A DNA stretch of 40,610 bases from DASYYE01 sp035946955 (lineage in GTDB: Bacteria > Actinomycetota > Actinomycetes > Streptosporangiales > Streptosporangiaceae). Below are positions 7,681 through 15,894 of the stretch, in pieces (the stretch's first letter is position 1; each line of letters starts with the position of its first letter). The stretch is taken from assembly GCA_035946955.1 (NCBI GenBank), contig DASYYE010000035.1, positions 1-40,610 of the forward strand, given 5' to 3'. The translations under genes and the position numbers were made by a program. The notes beneath the pieces are model-generated. The model saw only the letters and a list, made by a program, of their open reading frames with translations, searched no databases and was not told the DNA's origin.

Positions 7681-10512
7681 ATGACGGCAAGACGTGCCCA
7701 GCCCGCTGCTGCCACCCCGGAGCTGCTGGAAGCAGACCTCGCCCGGCTCGGGGACCGGTCCGCGGTGGCACGGGTGCTGCTGACCGCGCTGGCGTGGGGC
7801 AGGGGGCCCGGCCTGCCACGACAGGGCATCTGGGTGCCGGCCGCCCGGGCCTTGGCGGCGGTGGGTCCGGTGCCGGTGGGCGCGGTCACTGACTCCGATG
7901 TCCGCTGGCTGCTGCGCAAGGCCGGGCACTGGGTGACCGGAGCGCCGGGGCCTGGCGGGCAACTGGGGTACCGGCTGCGCGAGGACGCCGTCGCGGCGTA
8001 CCTGCGTGGCGGGCACAGCCCCTGCACCAGCGGGGCGGGGCCACGTGCGGGCGCGCAGGCGGGTACCGGGACCAGCCAGCAGTGCGCAGCCGACCGGGCC
8101 CGGGCCGCTGAGCGGGCGGTAACCGGTGCGCTCCTGGCGACAGTGCCTTCCGGCGCGGGCGGGCGCGACTGGGCGGCCGCCGACCCTTACGTGCGGACCT
8201 GCCTGGCGCAACACGCGGCAGCCGCTGGGCAGGACGTTCTCGCCTCCCTCGTCACAGACTGCGGGTTCCTCGCCGCCGCGGACCCGGCCACCCTGGGGCC
8301 GCTGATGTGCTTCCCCGGCTCCTCACTGCGTGACCTCGGGCGGGTCTACCAATGGGCCCTGCCGATGCTCGGCGACGACCCCGAAGACAATGCCGCCTGC
8401 CTGGCGGAAGCGGCCTTCGTGCTGGCTGTCCCCGGTACCGCGGGCCACGCGCGGCAGCGCCAGACCTACCGGCCCCTGTTCGCGGCGCTGCGCCGCGAAG
8501 ACAGCGTGCGCGTCATCCCCTTCTGCGGGGGGACCGGTACGGCGATGACCACCCTGCCGGATGGCCGGTTGCTGCTGGCCGTCGCCTGCGACGACCACAC
8601 CGTGAAGCTCTGGGACCCACTCACCGGCGCACCCGTCGGGGAGCCGATGGCCGGCCACACCGACGAGGTCTACGGGGTGGACTTCGCCACCACGCCCGAC
8701 GGCCGGCTGCTGCTGGCCTCCGCCGGGGCTGACCACACGGTCCGGCTCTGGCACCCGCTGACGGGCGAGGCCATCGGTGGACCACTCACCGGGCACACCG
8801 CGATCGTGGACAGGCTGACGTTCGCCACGGCGCAGGGGGACGGGGATGCGGGTGGGGGGCGGCTGCTGCTGGCCTCCGCCGGCCTGGACGGCACCGTCCG
8901 GCTGTGGGACCCGCTGAGCGGCACACCGCTGCGGGTGCTCACCGGCCACACCGGCCCGGTGTACTCGGCGACGTTCGCCACCGCGCCGGACGGCCGGCTG
9001 CTGCTCGCCTCCGCGAGCCATGACCACACCATCCGGCTGTGGGACCCGCTGACCGGCGCAACGTTGCGGGTGCTCACCGGCCACACGGACTGCGTCAGCA
9101 TGGCGGTGTTCGCCACCGTGAAGGGAGACGGGGAGGCCGGTGGGGGGCGCCTGCTGCTGGCCTCCAGTAGCTGGGACGGGACCGTGCGGCTGTGGGACCC
9201 ACTGGCCGGCACGCAGGTGGGTGAGCCACTGCACGCCCACGCGCAGGGGGTGATCACGCTCGCGTTCGGCACCACACCGCAGGGCCGTCTGCTGCTGGCC
9301 GCTGGCTGCGACGACCATACGGTGCGGCTGTGGGACCCGCTCACCGGCCAGCCCGCGAGCGGGCCCTTGTCCGGGCACCAGGGGCTGATCGTGGGGGTGA
9401 CGTTCGGCACCTGCGGCGACGGGCGGCTGCTGCTGGCCTCGACCGCCTGGCAGAAGCAACTCCGCGTATGGGACCCGCTCATGGTCACCGAGCCACTGGA
9501 CCCTGCGCGCGGGCGGATGGGGGCGGTCACCGCACTGGCATGCGCCACCGTGGCCGGCGAGACACTGGTGGCGACCGCCAGCGCCGACTACGCCGTGCGG
9601 GTCTGGGACCTCAGGTCCGGCTCGCTCGCCACCACCCCGCTGGCCGGGCACAAGGACATGGTCCGCGCCGTGGCTCTCGGCAGCGGCGGCGGGCGGCTCC
9701 TGCTGGCCTCCTCCGGCCGGGACCGGACGCTGCAGGTGTGGGACGCGATGGCCGGCGTGCCGCTGGGCGGACCGCTGCCCGGGCACGACGGGTCGGTCGA
9801 CGCGGTGGCGTTCGGCACCGTGAAGGGAGACGGGGAGGCGGACGGAGGGCGGCTCCTGCTGGCCTCCGCGGGCGAGGACGGGACAGTCCGGCTGTGGGAC
9901 CCGCTCACCGGTGAACCCACGGGCCAGCCACTCGCCGGGCACACCGGCTGGGTGGGCGCGGTGGCGTTCGGCACCGTGAAGGGAGACGGGGAGGCGGGCG
10001 GAGGCCGTCTCCTGCTGGCCTCCGCGGGCGAGGACGGGACAGTCCGGCTGTGGGATCCCCTCACTGGTGAACCAGCCGGCCAGCCACTCGCCGACCGGAC
10101 CGCGGGACGCTCCGTCCCTGTGCACTCGGTCGCGTTCGGTACCAGCGGCAACGGCCGGCCGCTGCTGGCCTGCGGCGGCGAGGACGGCATCGTCCGGGTG
10201 TGGCACCCGCTCACCGGGCGGCCCGCGGGCCCGCCGCTGGCCGGCCACACCGGCTGGGTCAGCTCGGTGACGTTCGCGGCGGGCCCGGGAGGCGCGGCTG
10301 TGCTGGCCTCCGGGGGTGACACCACCGTCCGGCTCTGGGACGTGGCGGCAGGTGTGTGCGTGAAGACCCTGCGCAGGAGGTCCACCGTGTCGTGCCTTGC
10401 CGCCAGCGGGCCGTCGCTGGCGATCGGCGGCGATGAGGGCCTGAGCGTTGTCGCGCTGGAACTGGCCGGTGAGAACACACGCGCCCCGGGAAAGCGGCAG
10501 GCTGGCCGCTGA
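7681..10512 (+). CDS. WD40 double-propeller protein, STAND-type without NTPase
   Basis: 943 residues from ATG 7681 (GTAGG nine bases before; the frame is open to 7594). Residues 15-270 match the helical/winged-helix region that in actinomycete NACHT/AAA-WD40 proteins follows the NTPase (ARVLLTALAWGRGPGLPRQG, DSDVRWLLRKAGHWVTG, DWAAADPYVRTCLAQHAAAA). The rest holds 13 clear WD blades (H/G-T-V-R-L-W-D-P) plus a degenerate last one, which makes 2 x 7. Four blades (3, 5, 10, 11) carry the same GDG-[ED]-A-x-GG loop insertion. No Walker A or B, protease, caspase or TIR domain is present, so the signalling ATPase and effector are missing from the N-terminus. It may act as a sensor scaffold or be a remnant; the long intact frame argues for selection. 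Confidence 0.85.
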   Translation: MTARRAQPAAATPELLEADLARLGDRSAVARVLLTALAWGRGPGLPRQGIWVPAARALAAVGPVPVGAVTDSDVRWLLRKAGHWVTGAPGPGGQLGYRLREDAVAAYLRGGHSPCTSGAGPRAGAQAGTGTSQQCAADRARAAERAVTGALLATVPSGAGGRDWAAADPYVRTCLAQHAAAAGQDVLASLVTDCGFLAAADPATLGPLMCFPGSSLRDLGRVYQWALPMLGDDPEDNAACLAEAAFVLAVPGTAGHARQRQTYRPLFAALRREDSVRVIPFCGGTGTAMTTLPDGRLLLAVACDDHTVKLWDPLTGAPVGEPMAGHTDEVYGVDFATTPDGRLLLASAGADHTVRLWHPLTGEAIGGPLTGHTAIVDRLTFATAQGDGDAGGGRLLLASAGLDGTVRLWDPLSGTPLRVLTGHTGPVYSATFATAPDGRLLLASASHDHTIRLWDPLTGATLRVLTGHTDCVSMAVFATVKGDGEAGGGRLLLASSSWDGTVRLWDPLAGTQVGEPLHAHAQGVITLAFGTTPQGRLLLAAGCDDHTVRLWDPLTGQPASGPLSGHQGLIVGVTFGTCGDGRLLLASTAWQKQLRVWDPLMVTEPLDPARGRMGAVTALACATVAGETLVATASADYAVRVWDLRSGSLATTPLAGHKDMVRAVALGSGGGRLLLASSGRDRTLQVWDAMAGVPLGGPLPGHDGSVDAVAFGTVKGDGEADGGRLLLASAGEDGTVRLWDPLTGEPTGQPLAGHTGWVGAVAFGTVKGDGEAGGGRLLLASAGEDGTVRLWDPLTGEPAGQPLADRTAGRSVPVHSVAFGTSGNGRPLLACGGEDGIVRVWHPLTGRPAGPPLAGHTGWVSSVTFAAGPGGAAVLASGGDTTVRLWDVAAGVCVKTLRRRSTVSCLAASGPSLAIGGDEGLSVVALELAGENTRAPGKRQAGR
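9802..10092 (+). repeat. 156-base tandem duplication inside the WD40 gene
   Basis: Two adjacent 52-codon units start at 9802 and 9958. Both read GCGGTGGCGTTCGGCACCG and continue through the GDGEA loop, the LLLASAGEDGTVRLWDPLTGEP block and QPLA. They are nearly identical at DNA level, unlike the other blades, so the copying is recent. Confidence 0.8.
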
Positions 10513-10721
10513 CACAGGTGTGGCCGGGTCACGCAGCCCGGCCTGCCCTGGGACGGCAGCGGCCCCCTCGGTGCGGGAAGGGCCGTTGCGGAACCGTTAC
10601 CGGAAACGTCAACTCAGCCGCCTCGCCGGACGTGTCTTTCCCGTGGCTGATTCGCTAGCGCCGGCACCGGCCAGGACCGCGCGGCACACGGCACTTCGTG
10701 GCTGTGCCCAGGGAGCACGCG

Positions 10722-11234
10722 TTGCGGCAGAATAACGACTTCGAGGACTTCTACCAGGCCAGTTACGGCCGGATCCGGGCCCTGCTGCTGGGTGTCCTGG
10801 GTGACCGGCACGAGGCGGAGGACGCCGCCCAGGAGGCGTTCGCCCGCGCCCTCGCCCGCTGGCCCAGGCTGTGCACCTACGAACTGCCGGAGGCGTGGGT
10901 CCGGCGGGTGGCGCTGCGGCTCGCGCTGGACTCGGGCCGGCGGGTCCGCCGCAGGCTCCGGCTCTCGGTGAGGCTGCAGGGCGTCCGGCCGGTGCCGCAG
11001 CCGGGGCCGGACGAGTCCGTGGCGTTCAGCGCCGTGGGGCGGGCGCTGCTGCGGCTGCCCCTGCGCGAGCGGGAGGCCCTCGTCCTGCACTACTTCGCAG
11101 ACATGCCGACCGAACGCATCGCCACGGAATGCGGTGTGCCGGCCGGAACGGTCAAGGCGCGTCTCGTGGCGGGGCGCCGACGCCTGGAACGTGAACTCGC
11201 GGCCGACTCGGAGGAGGCGCCAGATGGACGATGA
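10722..11234 (+). CDS. ECF-type (group 4) RNA polymerase sigma factor, SigE-like
   Basis: About 170 residues. Region 2 is DFEDFYQASYGRIRALLLGV with GDRHEAEDAAQEAFARAL; region 4 is LPLREREALVLHYFADMPTE with GVPAGTVKARLVAGRRRLER, which is the helix-turn-helix. TTG 10722 is preferred because AGGGAG sits six bases upstream; GTG 10698 or 10704 would add up to eight residues without a visible ribosome site. The last eleven bases overlap the next gene, whose product has a membrane span, so this is the usual sigma / anti-sigma arrangement. The target promoters are unknown. Confidence 0.9.
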   Translation: MRQNNDFEDFYQASYGRIRALLLGVLGDRHEAEDAAQEAFARALARWPRLCTYELPEAWVRRVALRLALDSGRRVRRRLRLSVRLQGVRPVPQPGPDESVAFSAVGRALLRLPLREREALVLHYFADMPTERIATECGVPAGTVKARLVAGRRRLERELAADSEEAPDGR

Positions 11235-12972
11235 GCAGCTCCGCGAGGAGCTCAGCTCCTGGCTGCGCCCGGAACAGCAGGCGCCGGTGCCGGGTATCGA
11301 GGTGATCAGGCGCCGGCTGCGCCGCAGGCGGGCCAGTACCGCCGCCGCGTGGGCCGCCGTGGTGGTGGCGGCGGCCGGTTCGGCTGTGGTAATCCACGCG
11401 GCGGGCGGCCGGCCGGCGGTGAACCCGCGGCACTACACCACGGCGGCAGCGCCTGCCTGCACCTTGAATAACATCCGTATTGGCTGGTCGCTTGCGCCGG
11501 GCCAATACTCCGGCACCTACATGGAGCCGCCACCCATCCCGTACCTGCTCACGTTCAGCAACGCTGGGCGGACCGCCTGCTCGCTGGCGGGCTGGCCGAG
11601 ACTGACCGTCGCCCAGCCGCGGGCGCTGCGGACGGTGCCCATCATCGATGGGACGGTCAGCATCCGGTGGGTGAAGAACGGCACGGCGTCACGGGTCATA
11701 GAGCCAACGCGGGTCAGGCTCGCCCCTGGAGGCAGCGCGGTTGCCACGGTGACCGTGGACTCCGGCATCACCGAATCGGACTGCGCTGGTCCGCTCTGGG
11801 AGGTTGGGCTACCCCAGGGCGGTGGCGCTGCCTCTCTCCGCCCTGCAGGCCGCGCCACCGTGAACCTCTGTCATGGGTCGACCGTGGATGTCTCCCCCGT
11901 CTATCCCAGCGGTGTCCCAGTGACCCAAAACTACCCGCGTTCGGTGCCCGCGCAGTCACCGGCGGTTGGGTCAACGACGCCGCCCAGTGCGGGCGCGACG
12001 CCTGCGGCGGCTCCCTACTTCGTGGTGGTCGACACGTCCAGGTCGCCTTCGCCTGCGGTCGTCTACGACTGGCGGACCGGCAAGGCGGTCGCCACAGTCC
12101 AGCCTCCATCCGGGGTTCCCGGCGGGTTCACCGGGGTGGCGGGCGCCGGGGATGACGCGATGTTCGTGCTGGCGGCCGGGCAGACCCATAGCCGCTTCTA
12201 TCAGCTCGTCCTGGGACGGGGCGGCCTCCCCCAGCCAGCGGGTTACCGGCAGAACGGACCGGTGCTGCAGCCGCTGCCTGTCCCGCCCGTGGCAACGCCA
12301 CACACGCCGTTCGCGGTGTCAGACGACGGCAGCGAACTCGCGCTCGCCCTGCCACAGCCGGGGGGTAACGCTGAGGTCACGGTCGTGGATCTGGTCAGTG
12401 GGTCGATGCGGACCTGGCGCTCGCCCGGTCCGGGGTCGGTGACAGGCCTGTCCTGGTCGGACCCTGGCTCCTCGCCGGCTGTTACCTGGACGGCGCGCAA
12501 CCAGCTCGCCTTCGTCTGGACGGCCAGCACGCCGGGCCGGGCCGCCGCGAGCCAGTCCGGCCTGCGGATGCTCGCGCTGGCCGGGCCCCGCGGCGACCTG
12601 CTCGGGGTATCGCGCCTGCTCATCCCAGCCACCGTCCGCGTCGGGGCCTTGCGAGGGCTCAGCGACCCGCTGGTCAGCTCGGGCGGCACGGTCGTGTTCG
12701 TCACCATGACATCGCACGTGAGTGGTGCCCGCCGGGCCGCGGTGGTGGAGTTCGACGCGCACTCCGGACGCGCGCTGCGAATGGTGACGCCGACGGTGGG
12801 CGGGTCCGGGGTCGGCACCTGGTGCGGTGCGCTGTGGGCCAACCCCACGGGCAGCTATGCGCTGGCCGCCTGCGGCGTCCAGGGACAGGTCAGCGACGGC
12901 CGGTTCACACGGGTGGACCTGCACTTCCCTGCCGCGAGTGCCGCCGCCGGGCTGGGCTACTTCGGCTGGTAG
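11224..12972 (+). CDS. Membrane-anchored putative anti-sigma protein with DUF4232-like and propeller-like parts
   Basis: 582 residues from ATG 11224, inside the sigma gene's end. Residues 1-36 form a short basic cytoplasmic part ending RRRLRRRR, followed by one membrane span at about 38-60. The external part begins with a DUF4232-like segment (ACTLNNIRIGWSLAPG, LLTFSNAGRTACSLAGWPRL) carrying paired cysteines. After a Pro/Ser/Thr linker, a C-terminal half has repeated strands typical of a beta-propeller (FAVSDDGSELALALPQPGG, VTVVDLVSG, LWANPTGSYALAACG). There is no zinc-binding anti-sigma motif (HxxxCxxC) in the cytoplasmic part, so the regulator role rests on the overlap and topology. It could sense envelope ligands. 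Confidence 0.75.
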   Translation: MDDEQLREELSSWLRPEQQAPVPGIEVIRRRLRRRRASTAAAWAAVVVAAAGSAVVIHAAGGRPAVNPRHYTTAAAPACTLNNIRIGWSLAPGQYSGTYMEPPPIPYLLTFSNAGRTACSLAGWPRLTVAQPRALRTVPIIDGTVSIRWVKNGTASRVIEPTRVRLAPGGSAVATVTVDSGITESDCAGPLWEVGLPQGGGAASLRPAGRATVNLCHGSTVDVSPVYPSGVPVTQNYPRSVPAQSPAVGSTTPPSAGATPAAAPYFVVVDTSRSPSPAVVYDWRTGKAVATVQPPSGVPGGFTGVAGAGDDAMFVLAAGQTHSRFYQLVLGRGGLPQPAGYRQNGPVLQPLPVPPVATPHTPFAVSDDGSELALALPQPGGNAEVTVVDLVSGSMRTWRSPGPGSVTGLSWSDPGSSPAVTWTARNQLAFVWTASTPGRAAASQSGLRMLALAGPRGDLLGVSRLLIPATVRVGALRGLSDPLVSSGGTVVFVTMTSHVSGARRAAVVEFDAHSGRALRMVTPTVGGSGVGTWCGALWANPTGSYALAACGVQGQVSDGRFTRVDLHFPAASAAAGLGYFGW

Positions 12973-13023
12973 GAGGGCCGCGTCTCAACCTCGGGCCGCG
13001 GGGGTGATTGGCCTGGTGCGGCC

Positions 13024-14301
13024 TCAGGGCAGTGATGGGCCGGCCACGGCCGCGGCGGCGGCTTCGGCGGGCGTCAGTGGCTGGGTGCCGCGAAGCTGGC
13101 GCACGTCACGCGGGACCAGGGCCAGCAGGGTCGCGACGACCACCAGCACGGCCGCGCCGTACTGGGTTGCGGGCACACCCAAAGCAGCCGCGGCCGGGCC
13201 GGCGGCGAGCGCGCCGACGGGGCCACCCATCATGGACCCAATCAGGTCATAGGAGAACACCTTGGCCAGCCGGTCCGGTGGGATGTGCCGTGCCAGCGCC
13301 ACGGTCCAGTAGACCATCGAGATCTCCAGCATGCTGCCCTCGCCCAAGGCGGCCACACAGACCAGTGGCAGCGGCCAGCCCATCGCCAGCGCCAGCGGCG
13401 GCAGCGCGAAGGCGAACCCGGCCAGCGCCACCAGGCGGATCGGGCGCTTGGGATGGAAGTGCAGTGCGACGAGCCCACCGAGGATGAGGCCGACGGACTC
13501 GGCAGCGGTGATCGCCCCCCACGCCGCCGGGCCGCCGAGCGAGCGGCGCGCGACCACCGGGCCGAGCACCTGGAACCCCGCGTACCAGGCCCCCACCACC
13601 ACCAGGTACTGCGCGACCACGCCCCACAGCCACGTGCGGGAGGCAAACTCTGACCAGCCGTCCCGCAGGTCACGCAGGACACTGGACCGCTCGGAGCGGG
13701 CCGGGCCGGCCGCGCGGATCGCCAGCAGCAGCGGGACGGTGCCCGAGGTGCCGACCGAGCAGGTCACCAGCGCCCACCCGGGCCCGGCGGCGGCCACGAA
13801 CAGCCCGGCCACCGCGGCGCCGCCCATCAGGGCCGCGTTCATCACCAGCCGGCTCAGCGCGCTCGCCTCGTGCACCAGGTGCTCGGGGACCAGCCGTGGC
13901 AGCAGTGACTGGGACGCCGGGTAGAAGATGGAAATGCCAGCGCCGGTAAGCACCTCCAGGCACACCATCTCCCACAGGTGCGCCCGGCCAGCCAGGACCA
14001 GGATGCCGAAGCCCCCCTCCCCGGCCGCGACGAGCACGTTGGCCGCCACGATCACCCGCTGGGGTGGCACCCGGTCGGCGACGACCCCGCCGACCAGTGC
14101 GAACACCAGCATCGGGAAGAGCTGGGCGGCCAGTACGTAGGACAGGTCGGTGCTGGACCCGGTCGTGTCCAGCACCGCGAACGACACACCGACCATCGAG
14201 AACGCGAACGAGGCTGGGGCGAGCAGCCGGTCGGCCAGCAGCAGCCGGAAGTCCCGCACGCCCAGCACCGGGAACCGCCGGAGCAGGCCAGGCCAGGGCA
14301 T
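13024..14301 (-). CDS. MFS transporter
   Basis: 425 residues with about twelve hydrophobic spans. The start region (LLRRFPVLGVRDFRLLLADR) and the loop between spans 2 and 3 (GGVVADRVPPQRVIVAANVL, carrying the G-x-x-x-D-R motif) match MFS proteins of the enterobactin-exporter/DHA3 kind. It is an inner-membrane antiporter of unknown substrate, probably drug or metabolite efflux. The next gene upstream on the same strand (TauE/SafE family) is 97 bases away. It converges on the anti-sigma gene with a 51-base gap. Confidence 0.88.
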   Translation of the reverse strand: MPWPGLLRRFPVLGVRDFRLLLADRLLAPASFAFSMVGVSFAVLDTTGSSTDLSYVLAAQLFPMLVFALVGGVVADRVPPQRVIVAANVLVAAGEGGFGILVLAGRAHLWEMVCLEVLTGAGISIFYPASQSLLPRLVPEHLVHEASALSRLVMNAALMGGAAVAGLFVAAAGPGWALVTCSVGTSGTVPLLLAIRAAGPARSERSSVLRDLRDGWSEFASRTWLWGVVAQYLVVVGAWYAGFQVLGPVVARRSLGGPAAWGAITAAESVGLILGGLVALHFHPKRPIRLVALAGFAFALPPLALAMGWPLPLVCVAALGEGSMLEISMVYWTVALARHIPPDRLAKVFSYDLIGSMMGGPVGALAAGPAAAALGVPATQYGAAVLVVVATLLALVPRDVRQLRGTQPLTPAEAAAAAVAGPSLP

Positions 14302-14398
14302 CGCGGAGGTCCAATCTAGGCTTGCCGACGGCGGCGGCCGGTCCGGCGGCTCAAACTCACTTCGACGCTAGCTGTGCCCCGCTGACTGGGGCAAACCC

Positions 14399-15115
14399 TT
14401 ATGCGCCATGGATGATGAGCACCACGGCGGAAGCGGCGGCCACCACGAGCACGGCGGCGCGCGTGCGGCCGTCGTCCAGGAACCCGCGCAGGCGGGTGGC
14501 TGCCGCGAACCCGGCCAGGGCGCAGCCGATGAACAGCAGCCCGGCGTCGATGTCGCGGGCAGGCAGGTGGCCGGTGGCGGCGAGCCCGGTCAGCGCGAGC
14601 ACGTTTCCCACACAGAAGAACGCTGACAATGTCGCCCGGACCTGCGGCCCGCTCTCGCGCTGGTAGATCAGTGCGATGGGTGGGCCGCCGATGGAGGTGG
14701 CCGTGGCGGTGGTGCCGGAGACCACCCCGGCGGTGAGCAGGGTCCAGCGGTTCTTCGGCACGGCGGCATTGAGCCAGGAGGCCACCACCACGGCCAGCAC
14801 GACCGTCCCGACCACCAGCCCCAGGGCGCGGACCGAGATGACCGCGACCAGCCAGACCCCTCCGACGGTCCCGGCCACCCGGCCGGCCAGTGCCCAGGAG
14901 ACCCCGTGCCAGTCGGTGTGCCGCGCCTCGCGCACCAGCATGAGCAGGGGCAGGGACGCCCCGGCGATCAGCATGGCCCCAGGCATGAGGCTGGGTGCCA
15001 GCAGGGTCACCATGGGTGCGCCGACCAGGCCCAGGCCGAGCCCGAGGCCGCTCTGCAGGAGCCCGCCGACGGCGACGGCCAGCCCTGCGGCGGCGATCAC
15101 CATGATGGGAGGCAT
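14399..15115 (-). CDS. TauE/SafE-family membrane permease
   Basis: 238 residues with eight or so hydrophobic spans. The N-terminus GGLLQSGLGLGLGLVGAPMV and the second-half GVVSGTTATATSIGGPPIAL are the two glycine-rich signature loops of the TauE/SafE family, which exports or imports sulfonates, sulfite or related organosulfur anions. The substrate cannot be read from the sequence. It lies upstream of, and on the same strand as, the MFS transporter. Confidence 0.88.
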   Translation of the reverse strand: MPPIMVIAAAGLAVAVGGLLQSGLGLGLGLVGAPMVTLLAPSLMPGAMLIAGASLPLLMLVREARHTDWHGVSWALAGRVAGTVGGVWLVAVISVRALGLVVGTVVLAVVVASWLNAAVPKNRWTLLTAGVVSGTTATATSIGGPPIALIYQRESGPQVRATLSAFFCVGNVLALTGLAATGHLPARDIDAGLLFIGCALAGFAAATRLRGFLDDGRTRAAVLVVAAASAVVLIIHGA

Positions 15116-15194
15116 GCTGGCCTCAGGCTAACCGCGGCACCCCAGGTCAAACCATGCGAGATGGCTCACACCGGCAGGGCCGCCCAGCCGCCTG

Positions 15195-15206
15195 TTGCTG
15201 TTATCA
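15195..15206 (+). promoter_or_regulatory. TTGCTGTTATCA motif, copy 1
   Basis: This 12-base word also occurs at 21183-21194 and 22833-22844, always between genes. Here it is about 80 bases upstream of the TauE/SafE gene start (reverse orientation relative to that gene). It may be a regulator site; the function is unknown. Confidence 0.3.
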
Positions 15207-15225
15207 CCCCATGGGCAGTGGGCAG

Positions 15226-15257
15226 CGCCGTGGTCACGAGTCGCCGTGGTCACGAGT
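15226..15257. repeat. 16-base perfect tandem duplication over the response regulator stop codon
   Basis: CGCCGTGGTCACGAGT occurs twice head to tail (15226-15241, 15242-15257). The unit includes the TGA stop of the response regulator, so the stop and its flank are duplicated. Replication slippage is the likely origin. Confidence 0.85.
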
Positions 15258-15894
15258 CGAGGTAGGCGAGAACCGCCAGGACGCGCCGGTTGTCGTCGGC
15301 GGAGACGGCGAGGCCTAGCTTGTCGAAGATGCTGGTGCTGTGCTTGCCGACCGCTTTCTCGGTGATGAACAGGCGCTGGGCGATCGCCATGTTGGACCGG
15401 CCCTCCGCCATCAGCGCGAGGACCTCGCGTTCCCGTGGGCTCAGCCGTGCGACCGGCTCGTCCTGGGAGTGCCGTCCCAGCAGCTTGCCCACCACTTCGG
15501 GGTCCATGACCGTGCCGCCGCCCGCGACCAGGCGCAGCGCGTCGGTGAACTGGTCATCGCTGAACACCCTGTCTTTCAGCAGGTAGCCGACGCCGCCCGC
15601 CTGGTCAGCCAGCAACTCCCGGGCGTACAAGGGTTCGACGTACTGGGACAGCACGAGCACCGGCAGGCCCGGCACCCGGCGCCTTGCCTCGAGTGCGGCA
15701 CGCAGTCCATCGTCGGTGAACGACGGCGGCAGCCGGACGTCGACGAGCGCGACATCCGGCCGGTGGTCCAGCAGTGCCTGGAGCAGGCCTGGCGCGCTGT
15801 CGACGGCGGCGGCGACGTCGAAGCCGTGCGCGGACAGCAGCCTGGCGAGACCGTCTCTCAGGAGGAAGAGGTCCTCGGCGAGGACAACGCGCAC
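15250..15894 (-). CDS. NarL/LuxR-family response regulator
   Basis: 214 residues. The receiver domain carries the acidic pair E7-D8, the phospho-acceptor D52 in VALVDVRLPP, and the lysine in YLLKDR. The C-terminal LuxR helix-turn-helix reads LSPREREVLALMAEGRSNMA and FITEKAVGKHSTSIFDKLG. It pairs with the histidine kinase directly upstream; the start lies 37 bases inside the kinase's 3' end, so translation is coupled. It is likely phosphorylated by that kinase to control transcription; targets are unknown, although the TauE/SafE and MFS genes follow on the same strand. Confidence 0.93.
   Translation of the reverse strand: MRVVLAEDLFLLRDGLARLLSAHGFDVAAAVDSAPGLLQALLDHRPDVALVDVRLPPSFTDDGLRAALEARRRVPGLPVLVLSQYVEPLYARELLADQAGGVGYLLKDRVFSDDQFTDALRLVAGGGTVMDPEVVGKLLGRHSQDEPVARLSPREREVLALMAEGRSNMAIAQRLFITEKAVGKHSTSIFDKLGLAVSADDNRRVLAVLAYLDS

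Noticed and set aside
8323..10515. A 730-codon open frame on the minus strand opposite the WD40 gene
   Set aside because: It is open only because the repeated high-GC blades lack stops in that frame. Its translation is Gly/Arg/His-rich repeats with no domain, and the plus-strand WD40 reading is clear.
10590..10610. GGAACC ... CGTC as an autoregulatory ECF promoter before the sigma gene
   Set aside because: Only 11 bases separate the two boxes; ECF promoters need about 16-18. A second GGAAAC has no matching -10 box.
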